A stretch of DNA of 64,000 bases from Pelosinus fermentans JBW45 (GTDB lineage: Bacteria > Bacillota > Negativicutes > DSM-13327), in NCBI RefSeq assembly GCF_000271665.2, contig NZ_CP010978.1:218501-282500 (forward strand), written 5' to 3'. The notes below the pieces were generated by a model, which did not search any database, was not told the origin of the DNA, and was given only the letters and a program-made list of their open reading frames with translations. Position numbers and translations under genes: made by a program. This document shows, piece after piece, positions 34,500 through 47,034 of the stretch. The stretch's first letter is position 1; each line of letters starts with the position of its first letter.

Positions 34500-35735
34500 A
34501 TGCCGATACTACTCGAAGAAGATCTCAAAATGCAATTGCCAAGAATGATCAAAGTTCGGCAAAAGTTTAAAGATGAGCACATATTGAATATCGAGGAGGC
34601 AATTCGACAGGAATTAAAGCAAGACAAAATAAAATCCCTTATTAAACCGGGGCAGTCCATTGCTGTTGCGGTAGGGAGTCGCGGAATCAATCACCTCAGT
34701 AAAATTGTGAAAGAGACAGTAAACTATCTTAAAGAACTTGGGGCATTCCCGTTCATTGTTCCTGCGATGGGAAGTCACGGTGGTGCTACGGCAGATGGAC
34801 AACTAGAGGTTTTAAGCGGCTACGGGGTAACAGAGCAGGCAATGGGTGTTCCGATCAAGTCTTCCATGGAGGTAGTTTTGCTAGGGTTCACTCCCAATGG
34901 TATCCCAGCTTATATGGATAAACATGCGCTTGCTGCTGATATGGTTGTATTGATTAACAGGGTTAAGCCTCATACGGGTTTTAGGGGACCTATTGAAAGC
35001 GGCATTTGCAAGATGATGGCTATCGGTCTAGGTAAGCATGTGGGATGTTCGCGATTGCATCAAGAGGCGCGTTCAGGCTTTAGTAGTGCATTGGTTTCGG
35101 TTGCTGAGGTTTTCATGGAAAAAGCCAACTTTGGTTTTGGATTAGCCATTGTAGAAAATGCTTTTGATCAGACTGCCTTCGTTAAAGCTCTTGTCAAAGA
35201 CGAGCTATTAAAGGAAGAACAGGAATTACTGATCAAAGCTAAAGCATTGCTGCCAGCATTGCTGCTTCCGAAGATTGACGTTTTATTAGTTGAACAAATT
35301 GGTAAAAACATTAGTGGTCCAGGGATGGATCCGAACATAATCGGAAGGCACTCAGCATTTGGGGAAGTAGCTGGCTATGTTGGTCCGACAATTGAGCGCA
35401 TCGTCGTGCTTGATCTTTCAAAGGGGACCCATGGTAACGCAACGGGTATAGGTACCGCTGATTTTATAACGAAAACGGCTTTTGATAAAATCGACTTCAT
35501 GGCTACCTATGCCAATCAGATTGCTGCCCGCAATCCTGCAGGAGGACGCATCCCCATAACCATGGAAACTGAACGGGAAGCACTGATTGCTGCCATAAAG
35601 TGCTGCCGCAATATTGATGAAAATGGACCGTGTATTGTCCGCATCAAAGATACCCTTCACCTCAGTGAAATTTGGCTGTCTGAAAATATGTTACCATTCA
35701 TCGCAGGTAATAGTTTATTGGAAATCATGGAATAG
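34500..35735 (+). CDS. LarA-like (DUF2088) protein, probable hydroxyacid racemase
   Basis: 411 aa. LarA-family racemases use a nickel-pincer nucleotide bound to Lys and His residues. Here the candidates are His in GSHGGA (about 99), His in VKPHTGF (about 160), Lys in GICKMMA and His in GLGKHVG. The family covers lactate, malate and other 2-hydroxyacid racemases. The cofactor genes larB, larC and larE are not in the window. Its position between the chemoreceptor and an LDH2 dehydrogenase suggests it interconverts the stereoisomers of a hydroxyacid in this pathway. Confidence 0.8.
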   Translation: MPILLEEDLKMQLPRMIKVRQKFKDEHILNIEEAIRQELKQDKIKSLIKPGQSIAVAVGSRGINHLSKIVKETVNYLKELGAFPFIVPAMGSHGGATADGQLEVLSGYGVTEQAMGVPIKSSMEVVLLGFTPNGIPAYMDKHALAADMVVLINRVKPHTGFRGPIESGICKMMAIGLGKHVGCSRLHQEARSGFSSALVSVAEVFMEKANFGFGLAIVENAFDQTAFVKALVKDELLKEEQELLIKAKALLPALLLPKIDVLLVEQIGKNISGPGMDPNIIGRHSAFGEVAGYVGPTIERIVVLDLSKGTHGNATGIGTADFITKTAFDKIDFMATYANQIAARNPAGGRIPITMETEREALIAAIKCCRNIDENGPCIVRIKDTLHLSEIWLSENMLPFIAGNSLLEIME

Positions 35736-35888
35736 TTGTATTGAAAGCAGTCCAAGGAGCCATAATCTGTTGAGTATCTGATTTTTATGTACAACTATAG
35801 ATAACAGATGAAGTGTGGATATTGGTTTAGAAATTGATGATTACTATCGAATTCCTATGAACTGACATCATAACAATGGAGGCTTTAT

Positions 35889-36932
35889 ATGAGAATTAAA
35901 GCGAATACCCTAAGAGAGTTTTACGTTACTCTTCTACAGGCCGTGAATACGCCGCCAGAAGAAGCTGGTATTACAGCTGATGCTTTGATTGACGCTGATT
36001 TACATGGACTTGAAACCCATGGTGCTCTTAGAATACCATCCTATATTAAAGCAGCTAAAGCGGGCAGGTTAGAAGCTTCCAATCCACCATTTATCGAGTG
36101 GAATAAAAAAGCTGTGTCTCTTGTTGATGGAAATAATGGTTGGGGACAGCCTGGGGCTGTTATGGCTGTTCGTGAAGTAATAAATAATGCGAAGCTCCAT
36201 GGTGTAGGTGCTGTAGCCATTAAGAATACAAATCATATCGGAGCATGCGGCTACTATGCTAGAATGATTGCTGAAAACGGATTAGCAGGATTTGTCACAA
36301 CCAACTCCTCACCCAATATGCCCCCATGGGGAGGAAGAGAGCCCGTATTAGGTACGAATCCCATTTGCTTTAGTGCTCCATCTCCAGGAGAAAATATTGT
36401 AGTTGTTGATATGGCAACTTCCGTAGTGGCTAAAGGAAAAATTCTTTTAGCAGCGGAAAAAGGCGAATCTATTCCTGAAGGGTGGGCCTTGGATAAAGAT
36501 GGGTATACTACGACTGATCCAAAGGCAGCCCTTGGAGGCTATTTACTTCCTGTAGGTGGACCAAAAGGCTATGGACTAGCTTTGTTCGCTGATATTTTTT
36601 CCGGAGTTCTCTCCGGCGCAAATTTTGGCAATAAAATTTGCGGTATGCTGGGAAAAGGTACAGACCGGGCTGGCGTTGGAGCTTTTATGTGGGCTATTGA
36701 CATAGAACTCTTTGGGGCGGAAGGCTTCTACGAGAGGATGGAGGAATTGATCAGTATGGTAACTGGTGCCAAACTCGCAGATGGTATCCAACGTATATAT
36801 TTGCCAGGTGAAATCGAAAAACAGACCGCTGACGAACGGAGTCTTAACGGTATTTTAATTAGTACTTCTATAGTTAAGAACTTAAATACAGTGGCACAGG
36901 AGCTGGGTGTTAGTCCGCTAATAGAAGGTTAA
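35889..36932 (+). CDS. LDH2-type NAD(P)-dependent dehydrogenase
   Basis: 347 aa. Family includes malate, L-lactate, (R)-sulfolactate (ComC), ureidoglycolate and diketogulonate dehydrogenases. Typical parts: DLHGLETHGALRIPSYIK (about 37-55) with the catalytic His, VDGNNGWGQPGA, KNTNHIGACGYYA (about 117-129), PVGGPKGYGLALFADIFSG (about 225). All conserved, so active. It probably oxidises the hydroxyacid of the cluster or reduces the matching oxoacid. Confidence 0.88.
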   Translation: MRIKANTLREFYVTLLQAVNTPPEEAGITADALIDADLHGLETHGALRIPSYIKAAKAGRLEASNPPFIEWNKKAVSLVDGNNGWGQPGAVMAVREVINNAKLHGVGAVAIKNTNHIGACGYYARMIAENGLAGFVTTNSSPNMPPWGGREPVLGTNPICFSAPSPGENIVVVDMATSVVAKGKILLAAEKGESIPEGWALDKDGYTTTDPKAALGGYLLPVGGPKGYGLALFADIFSGVLSGANFGNKICGMLGKGTDRAGVGAFMWAIDIELFGAEGFYERMEELISMVTGAKLADGIQRIYLPGEIEKQTADERSLNGILISTSIVKNLNTVAQELGVSPLIEG

Positions 36933-36942
36933 AGAATTATTT

Positions 36943-36972
36943 TTGACAAAATACCTTTATTACCTATATAAT
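36943..36972 (+). promoter_or_regulatory. Promoter of the manganese riboswitch transcript
   Basis: TTGACA (36943-36948), 18-bp spacer, TATAAT (36967-36972); the aptamer starts about 25 nt later. Confidence 0.8.
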
Positions 36973-36997
36973 AAATTATAACTCAATAAAGCCTCCT

Positions 36998-37137
36998 GCA
37001 AAGGGGAGTAGCTAAATACAGGTAAGCCGTCAATACGAGTGCAGACTCCGGCTTTCTGGCAATGCAAGTTGTATGCGAGACCTTTGCCTATGAGAAGAGC
37101 AATTAAATTGTCTCTTTCTATAGGCGGGGTCTTTTTT
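36998..37137 (+). ncRNA. yybP-ykoY manganese riboswitch with terminator
   Basis: GCAAAGG (36998) pairs with CCTTTGC (37081) as P1. Conserved blocks GGGGAGTAGC and ATGCGAGACC identify the aptamer. GACCTTTGCCTAT can instead pair with ATAGGCGGGGTC (37120-37131), followed by TTTTTT, a terminator that competes with P1. Manganese binding should therefore turn the terC-like gene on. Confidence 0.92.
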
Positions 37138-37162
37138 GATGTATAAAAGGGAGGGATAAGAA

Positions 37163-37921
37163 TTGGATTTTACAATTGTAGTAGAGTATGTTTGGATGTT
37201 TGTGATTCTCATTTTCTTGGAAGGGATATTGGCCGCTGACAATGCCTGCGTTCTGGGGGTCATGGTTAAACATTTGCCGGTTGAAGAGCGCAAGAGGGCT
37301 CTGATGTACGGGTTGGCAGGAGCATTTGTTTTTCGCGCGGCATCTTTGTTTGCAATATCGATGTTGATCGAATGGTGGCAACTGCAAGCGGTAGGAGCGC
37401 TTTATTTGATCTTCCTAAGTCTCAATCATATATATAAATCTGTTGTGTGCAGCAATGGAGGGAAAGTTAATTCGGCTGCTGCGGAGGGAGCAGGTTTCTG
37501 GAATACCGTGATAAAGGTGGAAATCGCGGATATTGCTTTTGCAGCAGACTCCATTCTGGCAGCAGTTGCATTGGCTGTTAGTTTGCCGAAAACTACACTG
37601 CCAAGCATTGGAGGACTCGACGGTGGACATTTTATGGTTGTTTTCGCTGGCGGATTCGTCGGTCTGGTAATAATGCGCTTTGCCGCCCAGTGGTTTGTGG
37701 ATATCCTGCTTCGTAAGCCGGGTTTGGAAACCACGGCGTATCTGTTGGTCGGTTGGGTAGGTGTTAAGCTGGCTGTTTATACGCTGTCACATCCGGGAGT
37801 TGCATGGCTGGATGCAGGATTTTCTGGTTCAGTAGAATGGAAGCTTATTTTCTGGAGTGGATTTCTCCTGATTTGTCTTGGCGGCTGGTTTTTCTCAAAG
37901 CCGATAGAGGTAAAAGAATAA
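37163..37921 (+). CDS. TerC/YkoY family manganese exporter
   Basis: 252 aa with about seven TM segments. Acidic metal-site motifs in membrane helices: LEGILAADNACVLGVMV near residue 20 and VEIADIAFAADSILAAVAL near 120, the pair found in TerC/MeeF-type exporters. TTG start with GGGAGG 8 nt upstream. The Mn riboswitch directly upstream supports manganese export. Confidence 0.92.
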   Translation: MDFTIVVEYVWMFVILIFLEGILAADNACVLGVMVKHLPVEERKRALMYGLAGAFVFRAASLFAISMLIEWWQLQAVGALYLIFLSLNHIYKSVVCSNGGKVNSAAAEGAGFWNTVIKVEIADIAFAADSILAAVALAVSLPKTTLPSIGGLDGGHFMVVFAGGFVGLVIMRFAAQWFVDILLRKPGLETTAYLLVGWVGVKLAVYTLSHPGVAWLDAGFSGSVEWKLIFWSGFLLICLGGWFFSKPIEVKE

Positions 37922-37944
37922 AGAGAATTGGTAAAAAATCGATG

Positions 37945-37982
37945 AAACTCCTGCAAAATCTGATATGACCTTGCAGGAGTTT
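37945..37982. terminator. Terminator hairpin of the CTCCTGCAA family, copy 2
   Basis: AAACTCCTGCAA and TTGCAGGAGTTT, perfect 12-bp arms. Confidence 0.8.
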
Positions 37983-38149
37983 GTATTTTAATAGGCAAAT
38001 AAGTAAAAATTGATGTTTGTCTCGAAAAAAAGAGAACCCAAAGGCGGATTTTTGAATGATATATTTTAGTTTTCTTCTCCATTCGACAAAATTTGACTAT
38101 TAATAAAGGTATAATTAACACGGATTAAATAAGTAAATGGAGTGGAATT

Positions 38150-38764
38150 ATGAAAAAAATATCGATTATTGCAATTCTATGTCTTTTTGTAATGTCAATG
38201 GTTGCTATTGTGTCTGCTGAAGAGATGACTACTCCGCAAGACACACACAACGATGCTGTTCAATCAACTGCTAAGACATCCTATCGTCTCGCTATCGTTC
38301 CTTATATTAACTCTACAGAAGAAAAGAAAGGCTACATACAAGAAATTGTGGATGGAAAATATACGGAACACTATTCCAACAAAAATTTTCAAATCATTCC
38401 CTTGGAAGAGGTACAAAAGGCTCTAAATAGTACGGGCTATGATGTTTCAAATCAGGAGCTTGCTGAAAAAGATATCTTAGCTTCTGTTGCGAAGGAAACG
38501 AATGCGGATTATGTGATTGCCATGGAGATATCACAATTAATAACTACAAGACATATGAGTTTTTTTCAAGCTAAAGTAGTCACAAAAGCAAAGCTGCGTT
38601 ACAAATTTTATAACGCAGAAAAGGATAAAGTCTCTTCATTCCAAGTGACGGGACTGTCGGAAAATAAAACAGTGTTTGGAGATGTTGGTTACAAAGATCC
38701 AATTACAAAGGCGTTAAACCAGGCAATGGATGATGCCAATGAAAAAATAAAGAGTAACTTATAA
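38150..38764 (+). CDS. Secreted protein of unknown function
   Basis: 204 aa. Signal peptide MKKISIIAILCLFVMSMVAI, cleaved around VSAEE. The mature part (YRLAIVPYINSTEEKKGYIQ; FQIIPLEEVQKAL; TNADYVIAMEISQL; AKLRYKFYNAEKDKV) has the alternating layout of CsgG/DUF4136-like envelope proteins and resembles the protein at 21604, so the two may be distant paralogs. It is a single-gene unit with its own terminator. Confidence 0.65.
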   Translation: MKKISIIAILCLFVMSMVAIVSAEEMTTPQDTHNDAVQSTAKTSYRLAIVPYINSTEEKKGYIQEIVDGKYTEHYSNKNFQIIPLEEVQKALNSTGYDVSNQELAEKDILASVAKETNADYVIAMEISQLITTRHMSFFQAKVVTKAKLRYKFYNAEKDKVSSFQVTGLSENKTVFGDVGYKDPITKALNQAMDDANEKIKSNL

Positions 38765-38775
38765 GATTTTAAATC

Positions 38776-38810
38776 AATCCCGACTGGCAAAATTGCTGAT
38801 CGGGATTTTT
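38776..38810 (+). terminator. Terminator after the secreted protein gene
   Basis: AATCCCGA and TCGGGATT with a 16-nt loop, followed by TTTTTATTT. Confidence 0.85.
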
Positions 38811-38928
38811 TATTTCCTAGGAAATTTCCCGAAAAATTAAGAAATCAAATCGATCATGTTATAATGGAGTAAGATCTGTAAATGTTTTTGTTAGTATTTA
38901 TAGAGAAGATAACGAGGAAGGTGGAACA

Positions 38929-40239
38929 ATGAACGTAGATATTAAAGAAGCCGTGAAGCAGATGGAAGGGCAAATTATTGATTGGAGAAGAGATTTTCAC
39001 CGATATCCGGAGGCGGCCTGGACTGAGTTTCGTACTGCTGACAGAGTGGTGAAAGTATTGAACAGTTTTGGTTATGATGTTCAATATGGTAGTAAGGTTG
39101 TTGAAGAGGCTGCTATGATGGGGGTGCCGACTCAGGATGTTCTTGAAAACAGTTCAAAGAGGGCAATCGAAGAAGGCGCGGACAGTACAGTGGTTGAGAG
39201 TATGGCAGGTGGAAAAACAGGTGTCGTTGGCACACTATATACTGGTCGTCCCGGTCCTATAGTGGCGCTGCGTTTTGATATGGATGCTAATGATGTGCAG
39301 GAAAAAACAGATGAGAAGCACCGGCCTTGGCAAGAGGGGTTTGCCTCTCTTCATGCTGGTGTCATGCATGCTTGTGGTCATGACGGACATACAGCTGTTG
39401 GGCTGGGAGTGGCAAAAATATTAAAAGAACAAAAAGCCAATCTTTGTGGAACCGTCAAACTGATTTTTCAACCAGCCGAAGAAGGGGTGCGAGGAGCCAA
39501 GGCAATGGTTGAAGCTGGAGTCGTTGATGATGTTGAGTATTTATTTGGCATGCATTTAGGTTTCTTGGCTGGGAGCAGTGATCGCTTTATTTGTGGTACT
39601 GACGGTTTTTTAGCTACTACAAAATTTGATGCCTATTTTTCTGGTGTGCCGGCTCATGCCGGAGCAGCACCACAGGAAGGACGCAATGCATTGCTTGCTG
39701 CGGCTCATGCTGCCATCAGTCTGCATGGGATTCCCCGTCATGCTGCCGGTGTATCGCGTATTAATGTTGGAGTATTGGAAGCAGGCAGCGGGCGCAATGT
39801 GATTGCTGATAGAGCGGTTTTAAAACTGGAAACTCGCGGAGAAACTTCAGCGATTAATTGCTTTATGCAGGAAGAAGCTCTGCGAATCATTCACGGAGCT
39901 GCTGCCATACAAGGCGTAACCGTAGCTATTCGTGAAATGGGCGGAGCTTCCGGCGGTCAAAGTGATACTGCTATTGCAAATCGCTTGCGGCAGGCGGCAG
40001 AGTCTTCGGGTTTGTTTGCTGTGATTGAGGACCGTGGCAGTTTGGGAGCCAGCGAGGATTTCACATGCTTTTTAGAGCGGGTTCAAGAACGCGGCGGACA
40101 AGGCGGATATGCTATGGTCGGAATTAATCGAGCTGCCGGGCACCATGATGGGGCATTTGATTTTGATGAAGCTGCCTTATCAAACGCTGTGACAGTTTTG
40201 GCATTAGCGGTATCGGATCTTTTGCAAAAAAAACGTTGA
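38929..40239 (+). CDS. abgA: AbgA-like M20D amidohydrolase
   Basis: 436 aa, the same length as E. coli AbgA (p-aminobenzoyl-glutamate hydrolase subunit A) and similar through its length: WRRDFHRYPEAAWTEFRTA, the insertion with VVEEAAMMGVP, GRPGPIVALRFDMDAN, MHACGHDGHTA, FQPAEEGVRGAKAMV. Metal ligands are the Cys and His of ACGHDGH, the Glu pair in PAEEG, and the late GHHDGAFDFDE His. Subunit B (abgB) and the transporter abgT are absent here, so it may act alone on another N-acyl-glutamate or folate breakdown product. Confidence 0.85.
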   Translation: MNVDIKEAVKQMEGQIIDWRRDFHRYPEAAWTEFRTADRVVKVLNSFGYDVQYGSKVVEEAAMMGVPTQDVLENSSKRAIEEGADSTVVESMAGGKTGVVGTLYTGRPGPIVALRFDMDANDVQEKTDEKHRPWQEGFASLHAGVMHACGHDGHTAVGLGVAKILKEQKANLCGTVKLIFQPAEEGVRGAKAMVEAGVVDDVEYLFGMHLGFLAGSSDRFICGTDGFLATTKFDAYFSGVPAHAGAAPQEGRNALLAAAHAAISLHGIPRHAAGVSRINVGVLEAGSGRNVIADRAVLKLETRGETSAINCFMQEEALRIIHGAAAIQGVTVAIREMGGASGGQSDTAIANRLRQAAESSGLFAVIEDRGSLGASEDFTCFLERVQERGGQGGYAMVGINRAAGHHDGAFDFDEAALSNAVTVLALAVSDLLQKKR

Positions 40240-40257
40240 ACGGATAAATGAGTTAGT

Positions 40258-40299
40258 AAACTCCTGTAGGGACTCTAAAGAGAGAACTTGCAGGAGTTT
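40258..40299. terminator. Terminator hairpin of the CTCCTGCAA family, copy 3
   Basis: AAACTCCTGTA and TGCAGGAGTTT pair with one G-U wobble; directly after the abgA-like gene. Confidence 0.75.
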
Positions 40300-40475
40300 A
40301 TTAATTTCATGGCAAATGAGGTGTTTGAGATGCCTTTAAAAAATCGGAAGGTATTTTTACCACGACATAATGGTTTGATAATTGTACCGCAGGGGAATCT
40401 AGTGTCATGGGGGAATGAAAATCATAAAGGTATATGTTCTGTCAGCATAAAATATTTCTAGAGAGGGAGATAAGG

Positions 40476-41285
40476 ATGAGTATTTTGCTAAATCGGCTAT
40501 TGGTTATTTTAAATGATGAGAAATTAGATTCGATTTATTATCATATTGCATTTACATTACTTGTTAATTTGGACAGAATCAATACAATGTATATTGCAGA
40601 AATTGCAGAATTATGTGCTGTATCTAAGTCTATGATTTCAAAATTTGTTCGTGCAATAGGATTTGAAGATTATAAAGAGTTTGTCGCAGCAGCTCCGTTT
40701 ATTGAAAACAAATATCGCAATGATTTAAATTATAATAAAAACATTATGGGATATTTAGATAACAATGGCATTGATTCTTATTTAAATATTATTAAAGATG
40801 ATATTGTTAATTTTGAGAATTCTTTAGATATGGAAAGTATTGATGAGTTGGCACTGGATTTGATTTCTTATAAGTATGTAGCTGCCTTTGGACTGCTCTA
40901 TTCAGAAACAGCAGCTTTGGATTTACAGACCAAGTTGGCTTATAATAAAAAATTTATTGTTACACACTTAAATGATGTGAAGCAAGATGAATATATTATG
41001 AATGCAGATGAAAAGACCTTAATTATTATCTTTTCCAATTCGGGAGATTATATAGATAAGTATCGAATGTCTGAGGGAAAACCGAAAAAAAGTTGTTTTT
41101 ACAAAACAAAGGCAAAAGTAGTGCTGATCACTTCCAATGAGAAGATGAAGGATGACCCTAGAGTCGATTTATGCATACCGATTTGCTATACGACGAATAT
41201 CCAGACACATAGTATTATGTTTCAGCTGCTCACAGATGTGATTACGCATCGATATCGCTATTTTGTTCGTAATCAGGGAGAATAG
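40476..41285 (+). CDS. RpiR family regulator of the beta-glucoside PTS operon
   Basis: 269 aa from the ATG with GGGAGA upstream. N-terminal RpiR helix-turn-helix (IAEIAELCAVSKSMISKFVRAIGFEDYKEF, about 40-75) and a divergent SIS domain (about 110-240; VAAFGLLYSETAALDLQTKL). It lies upstream of an EIIBCA permease and 6-phospho-beta-glucosidase, replacing the BglG-type antiterminator often found with this PTS type. Confidence 0.88.
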   Translation: MSILLNRLLVILNDEKLDSIYYHIAFTLLVNLDRINTMYIAEIAELCAVSKSMISKFVRAIGFEDYKEFVAAAPFIENKYRNDLNYNKNIMGYLDNNGIDSYLNIIKDDIVNFENSLDMESIDELALDLISYKYVAAFGLLYSETAALDLQTKLAYNKKFIVTHLNDVKQDEYIMNADEKTLIIIFSNSGDYIDKYRMSEGKPKKSCFYKTKAKVVLITSNEKMKDDPRVDLCIPICYTTNIQTHSIMFQLLTDVITHRYRYFVRNQGE

Positions 41286-41306
41286 AAACACCGAATATAG
41301 TTAGAG

Positions 41307-41345
41307 AAACCATGCCTTGTTGAAAGCTACGGCATGGTTTTTATT
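41307..41345 (+). terminator. Terminator after the RpiR gene
   Basis: AAACCATGCC and GGCATGGTTT, 10-bp stem, followed by TTATTTTT. Confidence 0.85.
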
Positions 41346-41492
41346 TTTAAGGTGCAAAGGGATATCAGATAGTTCACAAAATAGAAAATTTTAAGCCTTT
41401 TTGTGTTTTTATGTTATCGTTGTTTATAGAAGAACTCGTTCAGGCGCTTAGATAAATAAAACAAAAAACATGGAAAAGAGGGGATGAGCTTT

Positions 41493-44806
<3,314 letters not shown>

Positions 44807-44854
44807 TAAACAGATAGTACAAAATAGAGTGCATCGAATAATTATAAGAGTGAT

Positions 44855-44891
44855 AAAAACTCCTGCAAAGTAAAGCTTTGCAGGAGTTTTT
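44855..44891. terminator. Terminator hairpin of the CTCCTGCAA family, copy 4
   Basis: AAAAACTCCTGCAAAG and CTTTGCAGGAGTTTTT, perfect 16-bp arms with a 5-nt loop. It lies between convergent genes and can serve both strands. Confidence 0.9.
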
Positions 44892-44923
44892 ATCCTTACT
44901 CGCATTCAAGTACATACAATTTT

Positions 44924-45925
44924 CTACTTGGTAGAAATAGCCTTGCCTAAGGAGATGGCGTTCTTTTGATTGGTGATATATACACCTAGAATGACAAATA
45001 AGCCGCCTAAAACAATAGATAGAGTCAGTTTATCATCAAAAATCATTATGCCAGCTAGTGTAGCCATAATTGGATTAAAATAGCTGAAGATTGCTGTTTT
45101 TACGGCACCAATCTTTGCGATTCCCAGATACCAGATAAAGTATGAATAAACGGAGCAAAAAATAGCTAAATATGCTGAGGCTAAAAGGGTCGCATGGCTA
45201 ACTGTGGGAAGTTGCTGCAGCAATGTTGTTTCGGCTAATACTGTTGGAACAATTGCAAATGGCAGTAATAGAATGGTTCCAAATATGTGAATATAAGCCA
45301 TTGCGATAAATGGACTATACTTTTCTAACACTGTTTTACCTTTAAGAGTAAACCAGGCCCAAACTAGTGCATTTAGAACCAGTAAACCATCTCCTAAGAG
45401 GGTCTTTGGGTGGAATATGCTGCCAAATTGTCCTTGGCTTATGACTAGCAGAACACCAAAAAAAGCAATACATATCCCTAACCTGCTGCGAGTAGTCACT
45501 TTTTCTTTTTTGGTAATGATGCAGAATAAAGCAGCAAAGACCGGGGTAGTTGCCATAATAAGACCAGCATTTGTACTGGTTGTATATTGCAAACCTGTAT
45601 AATGAATATAGAAAAATGAAGTAATAGCAAAAAAGCCAAGCAGGAAGAACTGAGGTATATCCTTTTTATCAATGCAGCTAGTTCCCTTTTTAAGCAAAAG
45701 AATGAGAGTAAATACTAAAGATGCAATTACAAACCGTAAAATAACCAGGTTCAAAGGAAGAAAGTCACGCATTCCAATTTTAGCTGCAACATATGATGTT
45801 CCAAGAAATATAGGTACAGTCATTAAAAGCAGATAGATATTATGAAATTTTTTCCAAGGAGAAGGTTTAGTACATGCAATCCCTTTGATGTTAAAGTTGT
45901 TATAAAGAGTAGTTTGGTCATTCAC
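44924..45925 (-). CDS. EamA/DMT family transporter
   Basis: 333 aa with about ten TM helices in two EamA repeats (first to about 165, second from about 175). Start GTG 45925 is preferred because GGGAG is 8 nt upstream. Drug/metabolite exporter superfamily; substrate unknown. Divergent from a LysR gene that probably controls it. Confidence 0.9.
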   Translation of the reverse strand: MNDQTTLYNNFNIKGIACTKPSPWKKFHNIYLLLMTVPIFLGTSYVAAKIGMRDFLPLNLVILRFVIASLVFTLILLLKKGTSCIDKKDIPQFFLLGFFAITSFFYIHYTGLQYTTSTNAGLIMATTPVFAALFCIITKKEKVTTRSRLGICIAFFGVLLVISQGQFGSIFHPKTLLGDGLLVLNALVWAWFTLKGKTVLEKYSPFIAMAYIHIFGTILLLPFAIVPTVLAETTLLQQLPTVSHATLLASAYLAIFCSVYSYFIWYLGIAKIGAVKTAIFSYFNPIMATLAGIMIFDDKLTLSIVLGGLFVILGVYITNQKNAISLGKAISTK

Positions 45926-46048
45926 TACAATCACTCCCAGTCGTTACTAATCATATTTGTTGCAATTATAGCACGACGCAAACTATAATAAAATTATTAA
46001 TAAAATATACGTCCTATACTGAAAATATATAGTACGAGGTGAGAAAAA

Positions 46049-46930
46049 ATGGATATTCGGGATATGAAAAACTTTTATGCCATCGTTGAGGAAGGAAATA
46101 TCAGTAATGCAGCGAAGCGGCTTAATATAGCGCAGCCACCCCTTAGCAAGCAGATGAAACAGTTAGAAGATAATCTCGGAGTTCAATTGTTTGAGCGCGG
46201 AAGTCGTAGAATAAGGCTGACAGAAGCAGGGGAGTTATTACGAGAGCGGGTAGAGCAAATATTAGGGTTAGTCGATGGTACAATTAAAGAAATTACAGAG
46301 TTGAATTCAGGCTTAGTTGGTGCGCTGTCAATCGGTACGGTGAGTACATCGGGAGCTACATTGCTTCCAAACCTGCTGCATCAATTTCATAACTTATACC
46401 CGAAGGTTACATTCCAGCTATGGGAAGGGGATGGTAATCGTATTTTAGAGCTGCTAAATAATCGAGTCATTGAAATTGGCATTATACGAGCTCCCTTTAG
46501 TCTAGAAATATATGAATCAATCACTTTGCCCGATGAGCCATTAGTAATTGCGATGAAAAGAGATGGATATTCTTGTGGCGAGGATCCTGAAAAGATTCGG
46601 CTGATTGAGCTTGCTACCCAACCATTAATTATTCCACTAAGGTGGAAAGCTATGTTCGTTGAATGGTGCAGAAAAGCCGGATTTAAACCAAATATTGTAT
46701 GTATAAGTGATGGGATTTTACTCAATATAATATGGACGAAACTAGGAATTGGCATGGCCTTAGTGCCAAAGTCTACCCAGGAACTCATTTCTGATTCTGA
46801 ACTGACGTATAAAACCATTGTGGAGCCCACCGTATCGACACAAACGGTAATTGTCTGGGCGAGAAATCACAAATTGTCTGCTAGCAGTAAGCACTTCTTG
46901 GATTTGTTAAAAGCTACGCTTCTCAAGTAA
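46049..46930 (+). CDS. LysR family regulator, divergent from the EamA gene
   Basis: 293 aa: winged helix at residues about 1-60 (FYAIVEEGNISNAAKRLNIAQPPLSKQMKQLEDNLG) and effector-binding domain from about 90 (LSIGTVSTSGATLLP), of the CynR/CbbR-like type. The 110-bp divergent region should hold the operator. Confidence 0.92.
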   Translation: MDIRDMKNFYAIVEEGNISNAAKRLNIAQPPLSKQMKQLEDNLGVQLFERGSRRIRLTEAGELLRERVEQILGLVDGTIKEITELNSGLVGALSIGTVSTSGATLLPNLLHQFHNLYPKVTFQLWEGDGNRILELLNNRVIEIGIIRAPFSLEIYESITLPDEPLVIAMKRDGYSCGEDPEKIRLIELATQPLIIPLRWKAMFVEWCRKAGFKPNIVCISDGILLNIIWTKLGIGMALVPKSTQELISDSELTYKTIVEPTVSTQTVIVWARNHKLSASSKHFLDLLKATLLK

Positions 46931-46961
46931 TACAGCGTAATCTTATTATGATGATGTGGGA

Positions 46962-47034
46962 TTGTTAGTTGAATCTTTCGGGAAGTGAAAATGTCTAAGG
47001 GGAAACTTCCACTCTAGGGTTTAGAAACTAACAA
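46962..47034. terminator. Extended inverted repeat between convergent genes
   Basis: Outer TTGTTAGTT/AACTAACAA and inner GGAAGT/ACTTCC pairs. It includes the stop of the sigma-54 regulator (47014). Likely a bidirectional terminator, although without a clear T-run. Confidence 0.45.

Noticed and set aside
33640-34690. Two long minus-strand ORFs (209 and 241 codons)
   Set aside because: Antisense to the chemoreceptor signalling domain, with Ser/Ile/Leu/Cys bias and no start signals.
40309-40461. 50-codon ORF between the abgA-like and RpiR genes
   Set aside because: The frame is open and reads acceptably, but its only possible ribosome site is inside the terminator stem and no family is recognisable. 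Probably chance.
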